Part shown: positions 61,479 through 64,000 of the stretch, piece after piece
How positions within the stretch are numbered: position 1 is the first letter of the stretch
How the letters are laid out: every line of letters starts with the position of its first letter
NCBI GenBank assembly: GCA_033439265.1
Contig: JAVTVX010000004.1
Span: 24,499,201 to 24,563,200, forward strand
DNA length: 64,000 nt
Reading direction: 5' to 3'
From: Dillenia suffruticosa
Taxonomy: Eukaryota > Streptophyta > Magnoliopsida > Dilleniales > Dilleniaceae
Position numbers and translations under genes: made by a program
Notes under the pieces: model-generated
The model's database searches: none
What the model was told of the DNA's origin: nothing
What the model saw: only the letters and a program-made list of their open reading frames with translations

Positions 61479-62274
61479 AGAAAATACATCATTTTGCTTA
61501 TTGTGGTCATCATGTTGTTGGCGCTCGTCCAGCGGGCTGGTCCATTGCCGCAGATTATTGATATGGCCTAAATGTATCATCGCGACTTCTAGTGTATGAT
61601 AATAGCAGATGTGATTCCAACTTGATATTTCATTTGTATTCCATTTATATACTTAAATTCAAGTTGATATTGTTATTCTTTGCCTCAGTCATTAGGCGTT
61701 CAATTCTAGCATTGCCGGAACATCTATGATTCATCAATTGGAAATGGAATTATGAAATCAGCTGTGAAATGGCCATTTATTAATCTGTCCTTTTCCCTGT
61801 ATCTCCCTTTTTTGGCTGACTTGGTGATTTAAAATGGTGAAACCTGGACTGCTATTGTAAAAGGGTTTTGGGGTTAGGTAAAGGACAATTTTTCTGATGA
61901 AATTGTCTTATTACACGGCAACTTCTTTTCGATATATATGCATTATATTTTTCTCTAAGGTAAAATTGTCATCCATGGCATCGGTCTTGGATTCTTTTGC
62001 TTCAAACACCAAAATTTAAATGGAGGATACACGTCACGTCCAACTGAACCACGGACGTCAAAAAAGTTTATTACTCGGGATAAATTTAGTTACATATGGA
62101 ACATATCGTGAGGGTTGCTCTATTCCTCTCCATCTTGGTGACCCTGATCTGTTCCTCTCTCAAAACTTGGAGTTAAAAAGAATACCACACAATGTTTCAT
62201 TGTTCATACAACGAGGGTGTATGTTATGGCTGTGTCACCATTATATTTGATAATTAAAGTTTGGAAGTTGAAGT
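61479..62274 (+). other. 3' flank of the O-fucosyltransferase gene and spacer
   Basis: The first ~200 bp probably includes the 3' UTR (T-rich, no exact AATAAA placed). No other gene is seen before the LTR at 62275. Confidence 0.4.
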
Positions 62275-64000
62275 TGATGTGAAATAATTAGGGCTTTTTT
62301 CAGAATATGCTAAAGTCTTACTTTACTAGGAAAAGAAAAGAAAGACGTGTTAATAAGAGATTTAATCAATAGAGTCAATCAAGAAATCAATATCAAATGG
62401 AGCAAGTCAATTCGGAAATCAAGGGGATTCTATCAATCTACAAGTAAATTCAGAAATAAAGGGATTCTATCAATTAGCTAGTCAACTAAAAAATCAAGAG
62501 ATTCTATCACTTTGTCTTATCGTACCTCGTACATAATTAGACTACCATAAATAGAATATATAGATTAGGAATGAGAGAAGATCATGACTGTAATTTAAAA
62601 ACTTTCTTGAATTATTTCTGTACAATTTTCTATATTTATGGAATAACAAGGGAAAAGAAACTCATTCAGACAAATTGACATGGTATCAGAGTCTTCTATC
62701 AAAATCTAAACTAGTCTTTTTTTTTTTGCTCTAGGGGCTCTCAAATATCTTTGGTTCAGTTCTAGGGACTTTAGTGTCCTTCTTGTTTCAGCCCTAAGGG
62801 CTGTCGAATATTTGGTTTTCTTATTTTTTTTGTTTAGTCGTTTTGATTTTGGAATTATTTCCAGATCATATATTGTGAGATTTCTATTTCGGAGAGTTAT
62901 ACACTTTTGAGTTTTTTTTAGATCACTATGACAATAGAAAACTTTTCTGTTCGGTTCAGCAAAAAGAACTATTCGGTTTGAGAGTTTCAATTCATGATGT
63001 ATGTCAAAGGCAAGGGACTTTGGGGACATATTGATGGGTCCTCTACTGCACAAAATGACAAAATTGGCCTTACTACGTGGGAGACAAAAGATGCTCAAAT
63101 TATTTCTTGGATCTTGGGATCTATTGAGCCACACATGGTCAACAAATTACGCTCTTTTACAACAATCAAGTAAATGTGAGAATATTTTGAAATGTATTTA
63201 TAATCAAGACAATAATGCAAAACACTTTCAGTTGGAGCTCGATATTGCAAAGTACAGGCACGGTAATCTTTGAATTCAAGAATATTATTCTGGTTTTCTT
63301 AATTTATGGATAGAACATTCAGCCATTATACATGATAAAGTACCACGAGAGACACTGTCTGTTCTCAAAGACGTTTATGACACTAGTCGGCGGGATCAGT
63401 TTCTTATGAAACTTAGACCAGAATTTGAGGTTGCAAGGGCTGCTTTGCTGAACCGAGATCCAATTCCCTCTCTGGACGTGTGTGTTGGAGAATTACTCTA
63501 GGAAAAGCTGCGATTAATCACTCAAAAAGCTATGACACAAGACAAACTTACTTCAAAATTTGTAATAGTTGCCTACGCTGCTCAAGCGAAGAGAAAATGA
63601 AGAGATATGAAGTAGATTCAGTGTTATTCATGCAAGAATTTTGGACATATTGCTCAAAATTGCAATCGAAAATTCTGTAATTATTGCAAACAACGTGGTC
63701 ACATTATTAAAAAATGTCCAACACGACCAGATAATCGTCCAACCAAAGCCTTCCATGCTGCGGTTCATTCTTCTTCCCCTACAGAGCTAATAGATCAGGG
63801 TCCCATGACAGCACCTCCGGTAGTCTCTAATCAAGTTGTCTTGACTCCAAAAATGGTGCAACAAATGATTATCTCAACATTCTCTGCCTTGGGCATTCAA
63901 GGTACGACTAAACATACTCTTCAACATTGATTTGTTGACTCTGTGGTTCGAATCATATGATTGGTACTTCTGATTATTTGCACAATGTTCGACCCTATTG
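62275..64000 (+). mobile_element. Ty1/copia-type element, 5' LTR and gag region (runs off right edge)
   Basis: An LTR of about 406 bp (62275-62680) starts TGATGTGAAATAATTAGGGC and ends CAAATTGACA, followed by the primer site TGGTATCAGAGT. Downstream gag pieces read YVKGKGLWGHIDGSS, TTWETKDAQIISWILGSIEP and two zinc-knuckle units (CYSCKNFGHIAQNC and FCNYCKQRGHIIKKCP), the copia gag style. Several interruptions make this a broken copy. Age cannot be judged because the other LTR lies outside. The LTR holds three ~38-bp tandem units (62405-62517). Confidence 0.8.

Overview
The window is nuclear DNA of a flowering plant, most likely a eudicot. It shows spliced genes with GT-AG introns, AT-rich spacers, several classes of plant retroelement and plant-specific gene families. 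I cannot name the species from sequence alone.

Host genes in order: (1) the first two coding exons of a mitochondrial-type alanine aminotransferase (minus strand, 131-679, continuing off the left edge); (2) a type-I pectin methylesterase with an inhibitor-like pro-region (minus, 9652-14610, one 3.17-kb intron); (3) a broken remnant of the Pumilio-family rRNA-processing gene APUM23 (plus, 26679-28975); (4) a partial, broken duplicate of the 3' part of a UBC34-like E2 gene (plus, about 30290-32303); (5) the intact UBC34-like ubiquitin-conjugating enzyme gene (plus, nine coding exons, 34634-42890); (6) a two-exon plant-specific gene of unknown function (plus, 45416-46316); (7) an ATL3-like RING-H2 gene with two frame changes and a lost zinc ligand (minus, 47292-48317); (8) an intact O-fucosyltransferase-family gene (plus, three exons, 55649-61478). 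A decayed tRNA-His(GTG) lies at 9388-9459.

From memory, relatives of genes 1, 3, 5, 7 and 8 are neighbours in Arabidopsis in two blocks: At1g17270-At1g17290 (O-fucosyltransferase, UBC34, AlaAT1) and At1g72310-At1g72330 (ATL3, PUM23, AlaAT2). The window therefore looks like the unsplit ancestral order, with two members decayed. This is the main biological reading of the region. The genes do not form a pathway; the link is inherited order.

Mobile DNA fills the spaces. It includes an old Ty3/gypsy Tat-like relic with a 3' tandem array and an LTR (3123-8427); a chromovirus, probably Reina lineage, with both LTRs, a 5-bp target duplication and recognisable gag-pol-chromodomain (18646-23999); a short Ty1/copia derivative with two near-identical LTRs inserted in an AT repeat (52738-54620); and the 5' part of another copia element at the right edge (62275-64000). 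There are also LINE fragments (11630-12420, 51050-51310), a 144-bp RTE-type insertion with a 19-bp target duplication (38006-38149), tRNA-derived SINE-like units (25548-25730, 26025-26238, 58935-59122), and a striking 880-bp foldback element with pyrimidine/purine-rich arms (49058-49939).

I found no CRISPR array, operon, or clearly new enzymatic system. The most unusual items are the foldback element, the tandem array in the Tat 3' region, and the mixed intact/decayed ancestral gene block.
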